A DNA stretch of 64,000 nucleotides from Nocardia sp. BSTN01 (GCF_015354405.1 NZ_JADKYP010000014.1:62001-126000); one strand, 5' to 3'. Shown: positions 6,543 to 15,141, numbered from the stretch's first letter. The notes: generated by a model from the sequence alone, not told the origin. Numbers and translations: made by a program.

Positions 6543-8339
6543 ATGACACAGATCATCCCGGAGGCGTCGCACAAGAAGCTCGAGCCGGATTCGCTCGTCG
6601 AAATGGCGTGGGATCCGATCACCCGGATCGTCGGCAGCCTCGGTATCTACACGAAAATCGATTTCGAGAACCGGGAAGTGGTCGAGTGTCACAGCACGTC
6701 GTCCATCTTCCGTGGCTATTCGATATTCATGCGCGGCAAGGATCCGCGGGATGCGCACTTCATCACCAGTCGCATCTGCGGAATCTGCGGTGACAACCAC
6801 GCCACCTGTTCGTGCTACTGCCAGAACATGGCCTACGGCGTGAAGCCGCCGCATCTGGGCGAGTGGATCGTGAATCTCGGCGAGGCCGCGGAATACATGT
6901 TCGACCACAACATCTTCCAGGAGAATCTGGTCGGGGTGGACTTCTGCGAGAAGATGGTCGCCGAGACCAATCCGAGCGTCCTCGACGCGGCCCGCAAGGC
7001 GGAGGCGCCGCACGCCGCGATGCACGGCTATCGCACCGTCGGCGACATCATGGAAGCGCTCAATCCGTTCACCGGCGAGTTCTATCGTGAGGCGCTGCAG
7101 GTGAGCCGGTATACGCGAGAGATGTTCTGCCTCATGGAAGGCCGGCACGTGCATCCCTCGACGCTGTATCCCGGCGGCGTCGGCACCGTCGCCACGGTCC
7201 AGTTGATGACCGACTACATGTCGCGACTGATGCGCTACGTCGAATTCATGAAGAAGGTCGTGCCGATGCACGACGACCTGTTCGACTTCTTCTACACCGC
7301 GGTGCCCGGATACGAGCGGGTCGGGCTGCGGCGCACTCTGCTGGGATGCTGGGGTTCGTTCCAGGATCCGGAGATCTGCAATTTCGAGTACAAGGATATG
7401 GAGGACTGGGGCCGGCGAATGTTCGTGACGCCGGGTGTGGTGGTGGACGGCAAACTCGTCACCACCTCGCTGCTCGACATCAATCTCGGGCTCCGAATCC
7501 TTTTGGGCAGTTCGTATTACGACGACTGGACCGATCAGGAGATGTACGTGAAGACCGATCCGCTGGGCAATCCGGTGGACCGGCGCCATCCGTGGAATCA
7601 GCACACCAATCCGAAGCCGCAGAAACGCGATCTCGACGACAAGTACAGCTGGGTGATGTCACCGCGCTGGTTCGACGGCAAGGACAACCTGGCCCTCGAC
7701 ACCGGCGGCGGGCCGCTGGCCCGGTTGTGGTCGACGGCGCTGGCCGGGCTGGTCGACATCGGCTATGTCCGCTCGACCGGGCACAGCGTGCAGATCAACC
7801 TGCCCAAGACCGCCTTGAAGGGGCCGGTCGAACTGGAATGGAAGATTCCGGAGTACGGCAGCAACACCATCGAACGCGATCGTGCCCGCACCTACTTCCA
7901 GGCCTACGCGGCGGCGTGCGCACTGCATTTCGCCGAGAAGGCGCTCACGGAGATCCGGGCCGGGCGGACCAAGACGTGGGAGCACTTCGACGTGCCGGCC
8001 GAGGGCATCGGCTGCGGTTTCACCGAGGCCGTGCGCGGAGTGCTGTCGCATCACATGGTGATCCGCGACGGCAAGATCGCCAACTACCACCCCTATCCGC
8101 CGACGCCGTGGAATGCCAGCCCGCGCGACAGCTTCGGCACGCCGGGTCCCTACGAGGACGCGGTACAGGGACAGCCGATCTTCGAGGAGAACGACCGCGA
8201 GCACTTCAAGGGCATCGACATCATGCGCACGGTGCGCAGCTTCGATCCCTGTCTGCCCTGCGGTGTGCACATGTACCTCGGGAAGGGCACGACCCTGGAC
8301 CTGGTGCATTCACCGGCACAGATATCGACCGCCGAATAA
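6543..8339 (+). CDS. hhyL: Group 1h [NiFe]-hydrogenase large subunit
   Basis: 598 residues holding the Ni-Fe(CN)2CO active site. The N-terminal L1 motif is RICGICGDNH (Cys79, Cys82). The C-terminal L2 motif is DPCLPCGVH (Cys570, Cys573, His576). About 22 residues follow His576 and should be removed by the maturation protease encoded downstream once nickel is inserted. The gene follows hhyS by 12 bp with a TAGGAG ribosome site. Length and motifs match Hhy enzymes of mycobacteria and Rhodococcus that oxidise atmospheric H2; that physiology is inferred from the family. Confidence 0.96.
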   Translation: MTQIIPEASHKKLEPDSLVEMAWDPITRIVGSLGIYTKIDFENREVVECHSTSSIFRGYSIFMRGKDPRDAHFITSRICGICGDNHATCSCYCQNMAYGVKPPHLGEWIVNLGEAAEYMFDHNIFQENLVGVDFCEKMVAETNPSVLDAARKAEAPHAAMHGYRTVGDIMEALNPFTGEFYREALQVSRYTREMFCLMEGRHVHPSTLYPGGVGTVATVQLMTDYMSRLMRYVEFMKKVVPMHDDLFDFFYTAVPGYERVGLRRTLLGCWGSFQDPEICNFEYKDMEDWGRRMFVTPGVVVDGKLVTTSLLDINLGLRILLGSSYYDDWTDQEMYVKTDPLGNPVDRRHPWNQHTNPKPQKRDLDDKYSWVMSPRWFDGKDNLALDTGGGPLARLWSTALAGLVDIGYVRSTGHSVQINLPKTALKGPVELEWKIPEYGSNTIERDRARTYFQAYAAACALHFAEKALTEIRAGRTKTWEHFDVPAEGIGCGFTEAVRGVLSHHMVIRDGKIANYHPYPPTPWNASPRDSFGTPGPYEDAVQGQPIFEENDREHFKGIDIMRTVRSFDPCLPCGVHMYLGKGTTLDLVHSPAQISTAE

Positions 8340-8363
8340 CCGGAGATCCGGTACCGGCGGCAC

Positions 8364-8370
8364 AAGGAGG
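8364..8370 (+). promoter_or_regulatory. Strong ribosome site with no canonical start codon after it
   Basis: AAGGAGG is a near-perfect Shine-Dalgarno sequence. The frame that follows codes for the N-terminus of the NifU/Rieske-like protein, but the first in-frame ATG/GTG/TTG is GTG 8520, 150 bases later. An ACG codon at 8379 sits at the right distance (8 bases), making it the probable start. Confidence 0.55.
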
Positions 8371-8378
8371 CGATATCC

Positions 8379-9272
8379 ACGCGTCCTGACGGTGAGTCCG
8401 CGGCGACGGTCGGCGACGATCGGTGGCGCAGCGCGGGTGATCGCATCGAGACACTGCTCGATGCCAGTTCCGCTGGTGGTGCGGCGGCCCGGGAACGGGC
8501 CGAGGCGCTGGTCGGCGAGGTGGTCGATCTGTACGGCGCCGGATTGCGGCGCATCCTCGCCGTCCTCGACGACGCCACGGTGCAGCGGCTGCTCGCCGAT
8601 GATCTGGTCGCCAGCCTGCTGCTGGTGCACGGCCTGCATCCGCACGACGTGCGGACCCGGGTCGCCGGCGCGCTCGACAGCGTGCGGCCGTATCTGGGAT
8701 CGCACGGCGGCGATGTGCGCTTGCTCGAGGTCACCGCGGATGCGGTGGTCCGGCTGGAGTTGACCGGAAGCTGCCGCAGTTGCCCGTCGTCGTCGGTGAC
8801 ATTGGAATTGGCGGTGGAGGACGCCGTGCGCGCGGCCGCACCGGAGATCACCGCGATCGAAGTGGTCGCCGCCGAGGCGGCCGCCGACGCGGCGGTGATC
8901 GCCCCGGAGACGCTGTTCGCGCACGTGCGTTCCGGCGGAAACTGGATCGGCGCACCGGAATTGGCGGATTTGGCCGCCGGCGAGGTCGGCGGCTTCGCCC
9001 TGGGCGGGCTGACGGTACTCGCCTGCCGGGTCGGCGACGAGATCTACGTCTACCGCGACCACTGCCCGAACTGCGACCGGACGCTGGCCGGCGCGGTACT
9101 GCACCGCGGGGTCCACGGCGACCCGGTGCTGCGCTGTCCCGGTTGCCGCGCCCATTTCGACGTCGTCCACGGCGGCGCCCGGATCGACGGGAGCGGACAT
9201 CTCGAGCCGCTGCCGGTTCTGGTGCGCGACGGCGAACTGTCGGTGGCGATTCCGGTGGGGGTGGGCGGATGA
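8379..9272 (+). CDS. hhyE: HhyE-like NifU/Rieske-type Fe-S protein
   Basis: Probable electron-transfer partner of the hydrogenase, about 297 residues from the proposed ACG start; the GTG at 8520 would drop 47 residues that read as coding. Residues 100-165 are a NifU C-terminal domain (LGSHGGDV, then C132-R-S-C135 with PSSSVTL). Residues 175-297 resemble a Rieske domain, but the ligand motifs are H228-C-x2-C232 and C253-x2-C256-x2-H259 rather than C-x-H and C-x2-H. An iron-sulfur protein next to hhyL (HhyE) is reported to be needed for coupling this hydrogenase to respiration in M. smegmatis; equivalence is inferred from position and domain content. Confidence 0.8.
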   Translation, partial: TRPDGESAATVGDDRWRSAGDRIETLLDASSAGGAAARERAEALVGEVVDLYGAGLRRILAVLDDATVQRLLADDLVASLLLVHGLHPHDVRTRVAGALDSVRPYLGSHGGDVRLLEVTADAVVRLELTGSCRSCPSSSVTLELAVEDAVRAAAPEITAIEVVAAEAAADAAVIAPETLFAHVRSGGNWIGAPELADLAAGEVGGFALGGLTVLACRVGDEIYVYRDHCPNCDRTLAGAVLHRGVHGDPVLRCPGCRAHFDVVHGGARIDGSGHLEPLPVLVRDGELSVAIPVGVGG

Positions 9273-9922
9273 ATCCGACCGTGCGCGCACTGCGCCGCCT
9301 CGCGGCCGAACGCCCTCGGGCGCCGGTCGCGGGGGAGCGGTGCGAGATGTGCGCGGAACCCGTCGACGCGGCGCATCAGCACGTCGTCGACACCGAGAGC
9401 CGGCACATGTTGTGCGTGTGCCGGGGTTGCTATCTGCTGTTCACCGATCGGGCCGCGGCACTGCGTTACCGGGCGGTCCCGCAGCGGTACGTCTCGTTCC
9501 CCGATTTCCGGATGAGCCTGCCGGAATGGGACGGCCTCGAGATTCCGGTCGGACTGGCCTTCTTCTTCCACAGCTCGGCGGCCGGGCGCACCGTCGCGTT
9601 CTATCCGGGACCGGCCGGGGCCACCGAATCCGAACTGCCCCTTGATAATTGGCACGCATTCACCGAGTCGAACCCGGAACTGAGCGACGTCGCCGACGAT
9701 GTCGAGGCCCTGCTGATTCAGGTCCCCGAACGCGACGCCGGCGCGGCACGCTGCCTGCTGCTGCCGATCGACGCCTGTTACGAGTTCGTGGGCCGGATCC
9801 GTTTGCTGTGGCGCGGTTTCGACGGAGGTTCGGATGTGCGCGACTACATAGCGCGATTCTTCGCCGAGATGACGGCGCGGGCCCGGCCGTTCGACCCGGG
9901 AAACATGGGGGAGGCGCCGTGA
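9269..9922 (+). CDS. DUF5947-like hydrogenase-cluster protein
   Basis: 217 residues. The N-terminal quarter has CEMC, then CVCRGC about 30 residues later: four to five cysteines in a zinc-ribbon or rubredoxin-like arrangement. The rest is a soluble alpha/beta domain (SLPEWDGLEIPVGLAFFF, YEFVGRIRLLW) with no catalytic motif I recognise. The ATG overlaps the previous stop (ATGA) and the next gene overlaps its stop (GTGA), so it is made in step with the Fe-S protein and the next two unknowns. I believe this is the DUF5947 family found with group 1h hydrogenases; its role is unknown. Confidence 0.75.
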   Translation: MNPTVRALRRLAAERPRAPVAGERCEMCAEPVDAAHQHVVDTESRHMLCVCRGCYLLFTDRAAALRYRAVPQRYVSFPDFRMSLPEWDGLEIPVGLAFFFHSSAAGRTVAFYPGPAGATESELPLDNWHAFTESNPELSDVADDVEALLIQVPERDAGAARCLLLPIDACYEFVGRIRLLWRGFDGGSDVRDYIARFFAEMTARARPFDPGNMGEAP

Positions 9923-10566
9923 GCCCCGCCTACGCCACCACCTTCGCGGTGCTCGGGATGAAGCCCGAACCGTACGCGGTCACTCCGATCCTGTCCGCAC
10001 GGATCGGAATCGCCTCCGTCGGTGACGAACCCGTCCACGCCATCGCGCTGCGCGCCCAGGTGCGCATCGAGCCGAACCGCCGGTCCTACACCGACGCGGA
10101 GAGCGCGGGACTGCTGGATCTGTTCGGTCCGCGCGACCGCTGGGACCACACCCAGCGCTCGTTTCTCTGGATGCACTGCGCCACCACGGTTCCCGGCTTC
10201 ACCGGCGGCGCGGAGGTGGATCTGCCGATGCCGTGCACCTACGACCTCGAGGTCGCCGGATCGAAGTATCTGCACGCGCTGCGAGACGGTGAGGTTCCGT
10301 TGCTGTTTCTGTTCAGCGGGACCGTATTCATCCGCGGCAGTGACGGTTTCGCGGTGCAGCAGATCCCCTGGGATCGCGACGACCGCTACCGGATGCCGGT
10401 CTCGGTGTGGCGCGAGCTGATGGCGGCGCACTTCCCGGGCATGGGCTGGCTGCGGCTGCGCGAGGACACCCTGGCCGCGCTCACGGCCTACAAGGGCGAG
10501 CACGGACTGCTCGGCTTCGACGAGACGGTCGCGCGGTTGCTCGCGGGCGCACAGGAGTCGGCGTGA
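9919..10566 (+). CDS. DUF6084-like hydrogenase-cluster protein
   Basis: 215 residues from a GTG start that overlaps the previous stop. No signal peptide, no membrane segment and no cysteine motif. The N-terminal half reads like a beta-sandwich (IALRAQVRIEPN, FLWMHCATTVPGF, CTYDLEVAGSKYL, VPLLFLFSGTVFIRG). The C-terminal part is helical (VWRELMAAHFPGMGWLRL, FDETVARLLAG). I attribute it to DUF6084 from memory. Its fixed place between two other unknowns suggests a structural or assembly role in the Hhy complex, which is inference. Confidence 0.72.
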   Translation: MSPAYATTFAVLGMKPEPYAVTPILSARIGIASVGDEPVHAIALRAQVRIEPNRRSYTDAESAGLLDLFGPRDRWDHTQRSFLWMHCATTVPGFTGGAEVDLPMPCTYDLEVAGSKYLHALRDGEVPLLFLFSGTVFIRGSDGFAVQQIPWDRDDRYRMPVSVWRELMAAHFPGMGWLRLREDTLAALTAYKGEHGLLGFDETVARLLAGAQESA

Positions 10567-11894
10567 GTACCGCGCGATCGAGCCGAGAACGAGCCCGCGC
10601 GGTCGCCGACGCGGTGCTCTACGAGGGCTATCTGCTCTACCCGTACCGGGCCGACGCGCGAAAGAACCAGTGCCGCTGGCAATTCGGCGTCCTCGGCCCC
10701 GCCGGCGCGCACACGTCCGGACTGGGGGAGGAGTCCGAACTCACCGGGCAGATGCCGATGGTCCCGGACGGCGACCCGGTCCTGCGGTTCACGCTTCGAT
10801 TTCTGCAACTGCAGCACCGCGGAGTGCACGACGCGGACGGCACACCCGTCGCGGAGACGACCGTCGCGGGCGATACCTGGCCGGACTGGGACGAGGCCGT
10901 CGAACGGGAGATCACCGTCGGACCGTGTGCCCCGGCCGACACGACGGTGCCGTTCGAGATTCCCGGAGGCCGCGACACCGAACCCCTGGCCGATCCGGCG
11001 ACCGGAGCCGCGGGCACGGTCGTGCGCACTCGCCGCCCGCTGCGCGGCGAATTGGAGCTGGCCGTCGCCACCGAGGGCGGATATCGGATCGTGCGGGTGA
11101 CCGTGCGCAACACCGGGGAACCGGCCGTCGATCGCCGCGACGCCCTGGCCCGCTCGTTGCTGGGCACGCACGTGATCGCCGAGGCCACCGGCGCGGAATT
11201 CGTCTCGCTGCTGGAACCGCCGCCGGAGGCCGAGGCCGCCGTGGCGCGCTGCGCCCAGCATCGCTGCTTCCCGGTGCTGGCCGGACCGCCCCGTGACCGC
11301 GGCCTGATGCTGATCTCGCCGATCATCCTCTACGACCATCCCGAAATCGCCGAGCAGAGCCCGGAATCGCTCTACGACGCCACCGAGATCGACGAAATCC
11401 TCACCCTGCGCGTCATGGCCATGACCGACGAGGAGAAGGCGGCCGCGCGCGCCACCGATCCGCGCGCGGCCCGCATTGTGGACAGCTGTGACGCGATGAC
11501 CGCCGAGCAGATGGCGCGATTGCACGGCGTGCTGCGCGACCCGGGCGCCGGGGAGAACCGGCTGGTGCCGGAGATCCCGCCCGGGATCGACTGGTGGGAT
11601 CCGGTGGCCGACGGCGCGGTGCGACCGGATTCGGATGCCGTGCCCATCGCGGGGACGCTGGTGCGCAAGGGGAGCCGGGTGCGGCTGCATCCGGGCCGGC
11701 GCGCCGATATCCACGACATGTTCTTCGACGGCCGTGACGCGCGGGTCACCTCGGTGCACGCCGACGTCGACGGGCGCACCCACGTCGGTGTGGTCATCGC
11801 CGACGATCCCGGAGCCGATCTGCACGAATGGTACGGGCGTTACCTGTATTTCGATCCCGACGAACTGGAGCCGCTGGACGGACCGGGCGAGTAG
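10563..11894 (+). CDS. Conserved 443-residue hydrogenase-cluster protein, unknown function
   Basis: Starts at a GTG overlapping the previous stop. The N-terminus has AVLYEGYLLYPYRADARKN, followed by a beta-rich region with the phrases RFLQLQHR and LMLISPIILYDHPEIAEQ. A helical segment near residues 285-320 (ATEIDEILTLRVMAMTDEEK) precedes a C-terminal domain containing GSRVRLHPGRRADIHDMFF. That last part resembles the HypC-like/small barrel pieces seen in some hydrogenase accessory proteins, but I cannot name it. It has no membrane segments. With its neighbours it forms a trio that accompanies group 1h hydrogenases. Confidence 0.7.
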   Translation: MSTARSSRERARAVADAVLYEGYLLYPYRADARKNQCRWQFGVLGPAGAHTSGLGEESELTGQMPMVPDGDPVLRFTLRFLQLQHRGVHDADGTPVAETTVAGDTWPDWDEAVEREITVGPCAPADTTVPFEIPGGRDTEPLADPATGAAGTVVRTRRPLRGELELAVATEGGYRIVRVTVRNTGEPAVDRRDALARSLLGTHVIAEATGAEFVSLLEPPPEAEAAVARCAQHRCFPVLAGPPRDRGLMLISPIILYDHPEIAEQSPESLYDATEIDEILTLRVMAMTDEEKAAARATDPRAARIVDSCDAMTAEQMARLHGVLRDPGAGENRLVPEIPPGIDWWDPVADGAVRPDSDAVPIAGTLVRKGSRVRLHPGRRADIHDMFFDGRDARVTSVHADVDGRTHVGVVIADDPGADLHEWYGRYLYFDPDELEPLDGPGE

Positions 11895-11920
11895 CGCGGC
11901 CGGAGGAAAGGACGGATGTC

Positions 11921-12040
11921 ATGGAGACGGTGGGAATGGTGGCGACGGGAGTCGTCGCGGCGGCGGTTGTCGTCGTGGCCCTGATCGGAATCCGCTCGAT
12001 TCCGGATATGCGCCGCTATCTGCGAATGCGGCGCATGTGA
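11921..12040 (+). CDS. 39-residue single-pass membrane peptide of the hydrogenase operon
   Basis: METVGMVATGV leads into a run of Ala/Val that forms one transmembrane helix (about residues 5-24), ending in an Arg-rich tail (PDMRRYLRMRRM) that should face the cytosol. The stop overlaps the start of the maturation protease (GTGA). A GGAGG ribosome site lies about 14 bases upstream, rather far. It is too small for most gene callers. It could anchor or orient the otherwise soluble hydrogenase at the membrane. Confidence 0.6.
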   Translation: METVGMVATGVVAAAVVVVALIGIRSIPDMRRYLRMRRM

Positions 12041-12513
12041 ACAGCCGGGTGCTGGTCGCCGGAATCGGCAACATCTTTCTCGGCGACGACGGATTCGGCC
12101 CCGAGGTGGTGCGGCGGATACCGCCGGACCGCGACGAGGACGTGCGGGTGGTCGACTACGGCATCCGCGGCATGCATCTGGCCTACGACCTGCTCGATGC
12201 CTGGGATGCGCTGGTCCTCGTCGACGCCATCCCGAACCGGGGCGCGGCGGGGAGCATCGAGGTGATGCGCGCCGAACCCGGCCAGGAGGCGCCGGCCGGT
12301 CTGGACGCCCACGGAATGGATCCGGCGGCGGTGTTCGCCGGGGTCCGGGCGCTCGGCGGGGTGGTGCCGCCCACCGTGGTCGTCGGCTGTCAGGTGTTGT
12401 CGACCGATGAGGGAATCGGCCTGTCCGCACCCGTGGCGGCCGCGGTGGACGAGGGCGCCGCGACCGTGGCGCGGGTGGTCGCGCACGTACGGATGTCGCG
12501 AACGGAGGTGTGA
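12037..12513 (+). CDS. Hydrogenase maturation endopeptidase (HyaD/HupD family)
   Basis: 158 residues. GIGNIFLGDDGFGPEVV at the N-terminus contains the Gly-rich start and the acidic nickel-binding residue. LVLVDAIP and LDAHGMDP supply the second acid and the His of the nickel site. The family clips the large subunit after the His of DPCxxCxxH once Ni is present, here after His576 of HhyL. The GTG start overlaps the stop of the small membrane peptide, and the frame continues open upstream only as a shadow. Confidence 0.9.
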   Translation: MNSRVLVAGIGNIFLGDDGFGPEVVRRIPPDRDEDVRVVDYGIRGMHLAYDLLDAWDALVLVDAIPNRGAAGSIEVMRAEPGQEAPAGLDAHGMDPAAVFAGVRALGGVVPPTVVVGCQVLSTDEGIGLSAPVAAAVDEGAATVARVVAHVRMSRTEV

Positions 12514-12515
12514 TC

Positions 12516-12755
12516 GTGTGCCTCGGAATTCCGGGCCGGGTCGTGGAGATCGTCGACGGCTACGGCGGACAGCTGGCGCTCGTCGACGTCTCCGGCGCCG
12601 AGCGCAAGGTGAATATCGGTCTGCTGGAAGAGGATCCGGTGCGGCCGGGTGACTGGGTGATCATCCACATGGGTCTCGCGGTCGAGCGCACCGACGAGGC
12701 GGGCGCCCGCGAGGCGCTCGCCGGACTGCGACTGCTGAGCCGAGGCGAACCGTGA
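12516..12755 (+). CDS. hypC: HypC-type chaperone (first copy)
   Basis: 79 residues. The GTG at 12516 gives M-C-L-G-I-P-G, placing the essential Cys at position 2; GGAGG is 7 bases upstream. A GTG at 12510 would bury that Cys. The OB-fold body reads ALVDVSGAERKVNIGLL...GDWVIIHMGLAVERTDE. HypC carries the Fe(CN)2CO unit from HypD to the large subunit. Its stop overlaps the hypF start (GTGA). A second hypC follows hypF. Confidence 0.9.
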   Translation: MCLGIPGRVVEIVDGYGGQLALVDVSGAERKVNIGLLEEDPVRPGDWVIIHMGLAVERTDEAGAREALAGLRLLSRGEP

Positions 12756-15121
12756 GTACCGAGGCGGGCCGAGCAGTGGGCACCGAGGCGGGCCGAGCAG
12801 TGGGCACCGAGGCGGGGCGAGCAGTCGGCACCGAGGCGGGCCGAGTGGCCGGCGGCGGGCGCGCTCGTTGCCGGTTGGTGGTGCGCGGCGTGGTGCAGGG
12901 CGTCGGGTTCCGGCCCTTCGTCTACAGCACCGCCGCCGAACTCGCACTGACCGGCAGTGTCGGCAACGATAGCGACGGGGTGATCGTCGACATCGAGGGA
13001 ACACCTTGGGCGCTGGCCGAATTCACCGAACGGGTGCGCCGCCACCCGCCGCCGCTGGCGGTGGTCGACTCCGTCGAGCGCACCGATCTTCCGGTGCGCG
13101 GCGGCACCGGATTCCGCATCGCCGGCACGACTCGCGGCGGCGGACGCACCCTGGCCTCGCCCGATGTGGCGATCTGCGCCGACTGTGCGCGGGAGCTGGC
13201 CGATCCGGCCGACCGCCGCTACCGGCATCCGTTCGTCACCTGCACCAATTGCGGCCCACGCTTCACGATCATCGCGAGTCTGCCCTACGACCGTGAGCGG
13301 ACCTCGATGGCCGATTTCGCGATGTGCGAGCACTGCGCGCGCGAGTATCACGATCCCGCCGACCGTCGTTTCCACGCTCAGCCGATCGCCTGCCCCGATT
13401 GCGGGCCCACCCTGCGCTTCTCCGGTCCCGGAACCGGTGACCCGGTGGCCGCCGCGCGAAAGATGTTGCGCGAGGGCGCAATCGTGGCGGTCAAGGGCAT
13501 CGGCGGCTATCACCTGGCCTGCGCCGCCGACGACGAGGATGCGGTGGCGCGGCTGCGCGTCCGTAAACGGCGCGGTGCGAAACCTTTCGCCGTCATGGTC
13601 GCCGATCTCGCCGCGGCCCGCACCCTCGCGCGGGTCGACGCGGCCGCCGCGGCGGTGCTGAGCGGACCACAGCGGCCGATCGTGCTGTTGCCGCGCGGTG
13701 AGCGAGCACTGGCGGCATCGGTGGCGCCGGGCCTTCGCGAGCTCGGGGTGATGCTGGCCTACACCCCGCTGCATCTGCTGCTGTTCGGACTGCCCGGCGA
13801 CCCGCCCGGTCCGCTCGCGCTGGTGATGACCTCGGCCAATCTCGGCGGCGAACCCCTGTGCTACACCGACGAGGACGCCGCGCGACGCCTGCCGGAACTG
13901 GCCGACGCGGTGCTGGACCACGACCGCCGCATCCTGGTGCCCTGCGACGATTCGGTGGTCCGGATGGTCGACGGGATCGAACTGCCGATCCGGCGCTCCC
14001 GGGGATACGCGCCGCTGCCGCTGGCGCTGCCGCAGGAGTCGGCGCCCGTCCTCGCGGTCGGCGCGGATGTGAAGAACACCTGCGCCGTCGCCGAGGGCCG
14101 GTATGCGTGGCTGAGTCAGCACATCGGTGATATGGACGATCTGGCCACGCTGCGCGCCTTCGGCGCCGCCGAACATCATCTGGAGGAACTGACCGGCGTG
14201 CGCCCGGCGCAGCTGGCGGTCGACGCCCATCCCGGCTACCGCTCCAGCGCCTGGGCGCGGCGCGCGGCGGCCGGGCGGCCGGTACACAGCGTGCAGCATC
14301 ATCACGCCCACATCGCGGCGGTGATGGGGGAGCACGGCCTGCCCGGATCGTCGACCGTCCTCGGAATCGCTTTCGATGGAACGGGTTTCGGACCGGACGG
14401 GGCGATCTGGGGCGGTGAGGTGCTGGCCGCCGGCTACAAGGGATTCCGCCGCCTGGCACATCTGGCCTACGTCCCCCTCCCGGGTGGTGATGCCAGTGTG
14501 CACCGGCCCTACCGGATGGCGCTGGCCCATCTGCACGCCGCCGGCATCGCGTGGGAGGAGTCCATCGCCTCGGTCGCGGCGTGCCCGCCCGCCGAGCGCC
14601 GGGTCCTCGCCCACCAACTCGGCACCGGGCTGGGCTGCGTCCCGACCTCGAGCATGGGGCGGCTGTTCGACGCGGTGGCGTCGCTGGCGGGGGTGCGCCA
14701 CGTGGTCGACTACGAGGCGCAGGCCGCCATCGAATTGGAGGCCCGTTCGCGGGACTCGGATCCCGGGCACGGCTACCGATTCGCGCTCGGCGCACCCGAC
14801 TCCGACGGGGCGGTGCGGATGGATCCGGCTCCGGTGCTGGCCGCGGTGCTCGACGACCTCGCGGCAGGGGCCGGGGCGGACCTCGTCGGCGCGCGCTTCC
14901 ACGTCGCGGTCGCCGAACTCGTGGTCGCACTGGCGCGCCGATTCGGTGAACCGGGTGTGCCGGTGGCTCTCACCGGTGGCGTGTTCCAGAACGCGCTGCT
15001 GCTCTCGCTCTCGCGAAACCGGCTGCGGGACGAGGGTTTTCAGGTCATCACTCATCACAGAGTGCCACCCAACGACGGCGGCCTGGCATTCGGGCAACTG
15101 CTCGCCGCCGGGGCTCGATGA
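12752..15121 (+). CDS. hypF: HypF carbamoyltransferase
   Basis: 789 residues. Makes the thiocarboxamide on HypE from carbamoyl phosphate, the source of the CN ligands. Order: an N-terminal repeat tail, an acylphosphatase domain (VRGVVQGVGFRPFVY, from about residue 48), two zinc fingers (CADCAREL...CTNCGP and CEHCAREY...CPDCGP), a YrdC-like domain (VKGIGGYHLACAADD) and a Kae1-like domain (VQHHHAHIAAVM, FDGTGFGPDGAIWGGE, LTGGVFQNALL). The first 33 residues are four copies of an eight-residue repeat not present in standard HypF. The GTG start overlaps the hypC stop; a GTG at 12845, after the repeat, is a possible alternative start. Confidence 0.93.
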   Translation: MSTEAGRAVGTEAGRAVGTEAGRAVGTEAGRVAGGGRARCRLVVRGVVQGVGFRPFVYSTAAELALTGSVGNDSDGVIVDIEGTPWALAEFTERVRRHPPPLAVVDSVERTDLPVRGGTGFRIAGTTRGGGRTLASPDVAICADCARELADPADRRYRHPFVTCTNCGPRFTIIASLPYDRERTSMADFAMCEHCAREYHDPADRRFHAQPIACPDCGPTLRFSGPGTGDPVAAARKMLREGAIVAVKGIGGYHLACAADDEDAVARLRVRKRRGAKPFAVMVADLAAARTLARVDAAAAAVLSGPQRPIVLLPRGERALAASVAPGLRELGVMLAYTPLHLLLFGLPGDPPGPLALVMTSANLGGEPLCYTDEDAARRLPELADAVLDHDRRILVPCDDSVVRMVDGIELPIRRSRGYAPLPLALPQESAPVLAVGADVKNTCAVAEGRYAWLSQHIGDMDDLATLRAFGAAEHHLEELTGVRPAQLAVDAHPGYRSSAWARRAAAGRPVHSVQHHHAHIAAVMGEHGLPGSSTVLGIAFDGTGFGPDGAIWGGEVLAAGYKGFRRLAHLAYVPLPGGDASVHRPYRMALAHLHAAGIAWEESIASVAACPPAERRVLAHQLGTGLGCVPTSSMGRLFDAVASLAGVRHVVDYEAQAAIELEARSRDSDPGHGYRFALGAPDSDGAVRMDPAPVLAAVLDDLAAGAGADLVGARFHVAVAELVVALARRFGEPGVPVALTGGVFQNALLLSLSRNRLRDEGFQVITHHRVPPNDGGLAFGQLLAAGAR
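12758..12850 (+). repeat. 24-bp tandem repeat in the hypF 5' end
   Basis: Four head-to-tail units beginning ACCGAGGCGGG, at 12758, 12782, 12806 and 12830; the first two are identical, the third has two changes and the fourth is cut short. Each unit encodes TEAGRAVG. Because the unit is 24 bp, gain or loss of copies keeps the frame. The repeat lies before the acylphosphatase domain. Confidence 0.9.
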
Positions 15122-15141
15122 GCGAAAGGAAGGAACCGATC

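Noticed and set aside
5244-7604. Long minus-strand frame (786 codons) across hypB-hhyS-hhyL
   Set aside because: It is antisense to three genes with unmistakable motifs; long shadow frames are normal at this G+C level.
12758-12850. CRISPR-like array
   Set aside because: The units are contiguous with no spacers and encode an in-frame peptide repeat.
12560-15097. 845-codon minus-strand frame over hypF
   Set aside because: Low-complexity, His/Arg-rich translation without homology, fully covered by hypF.
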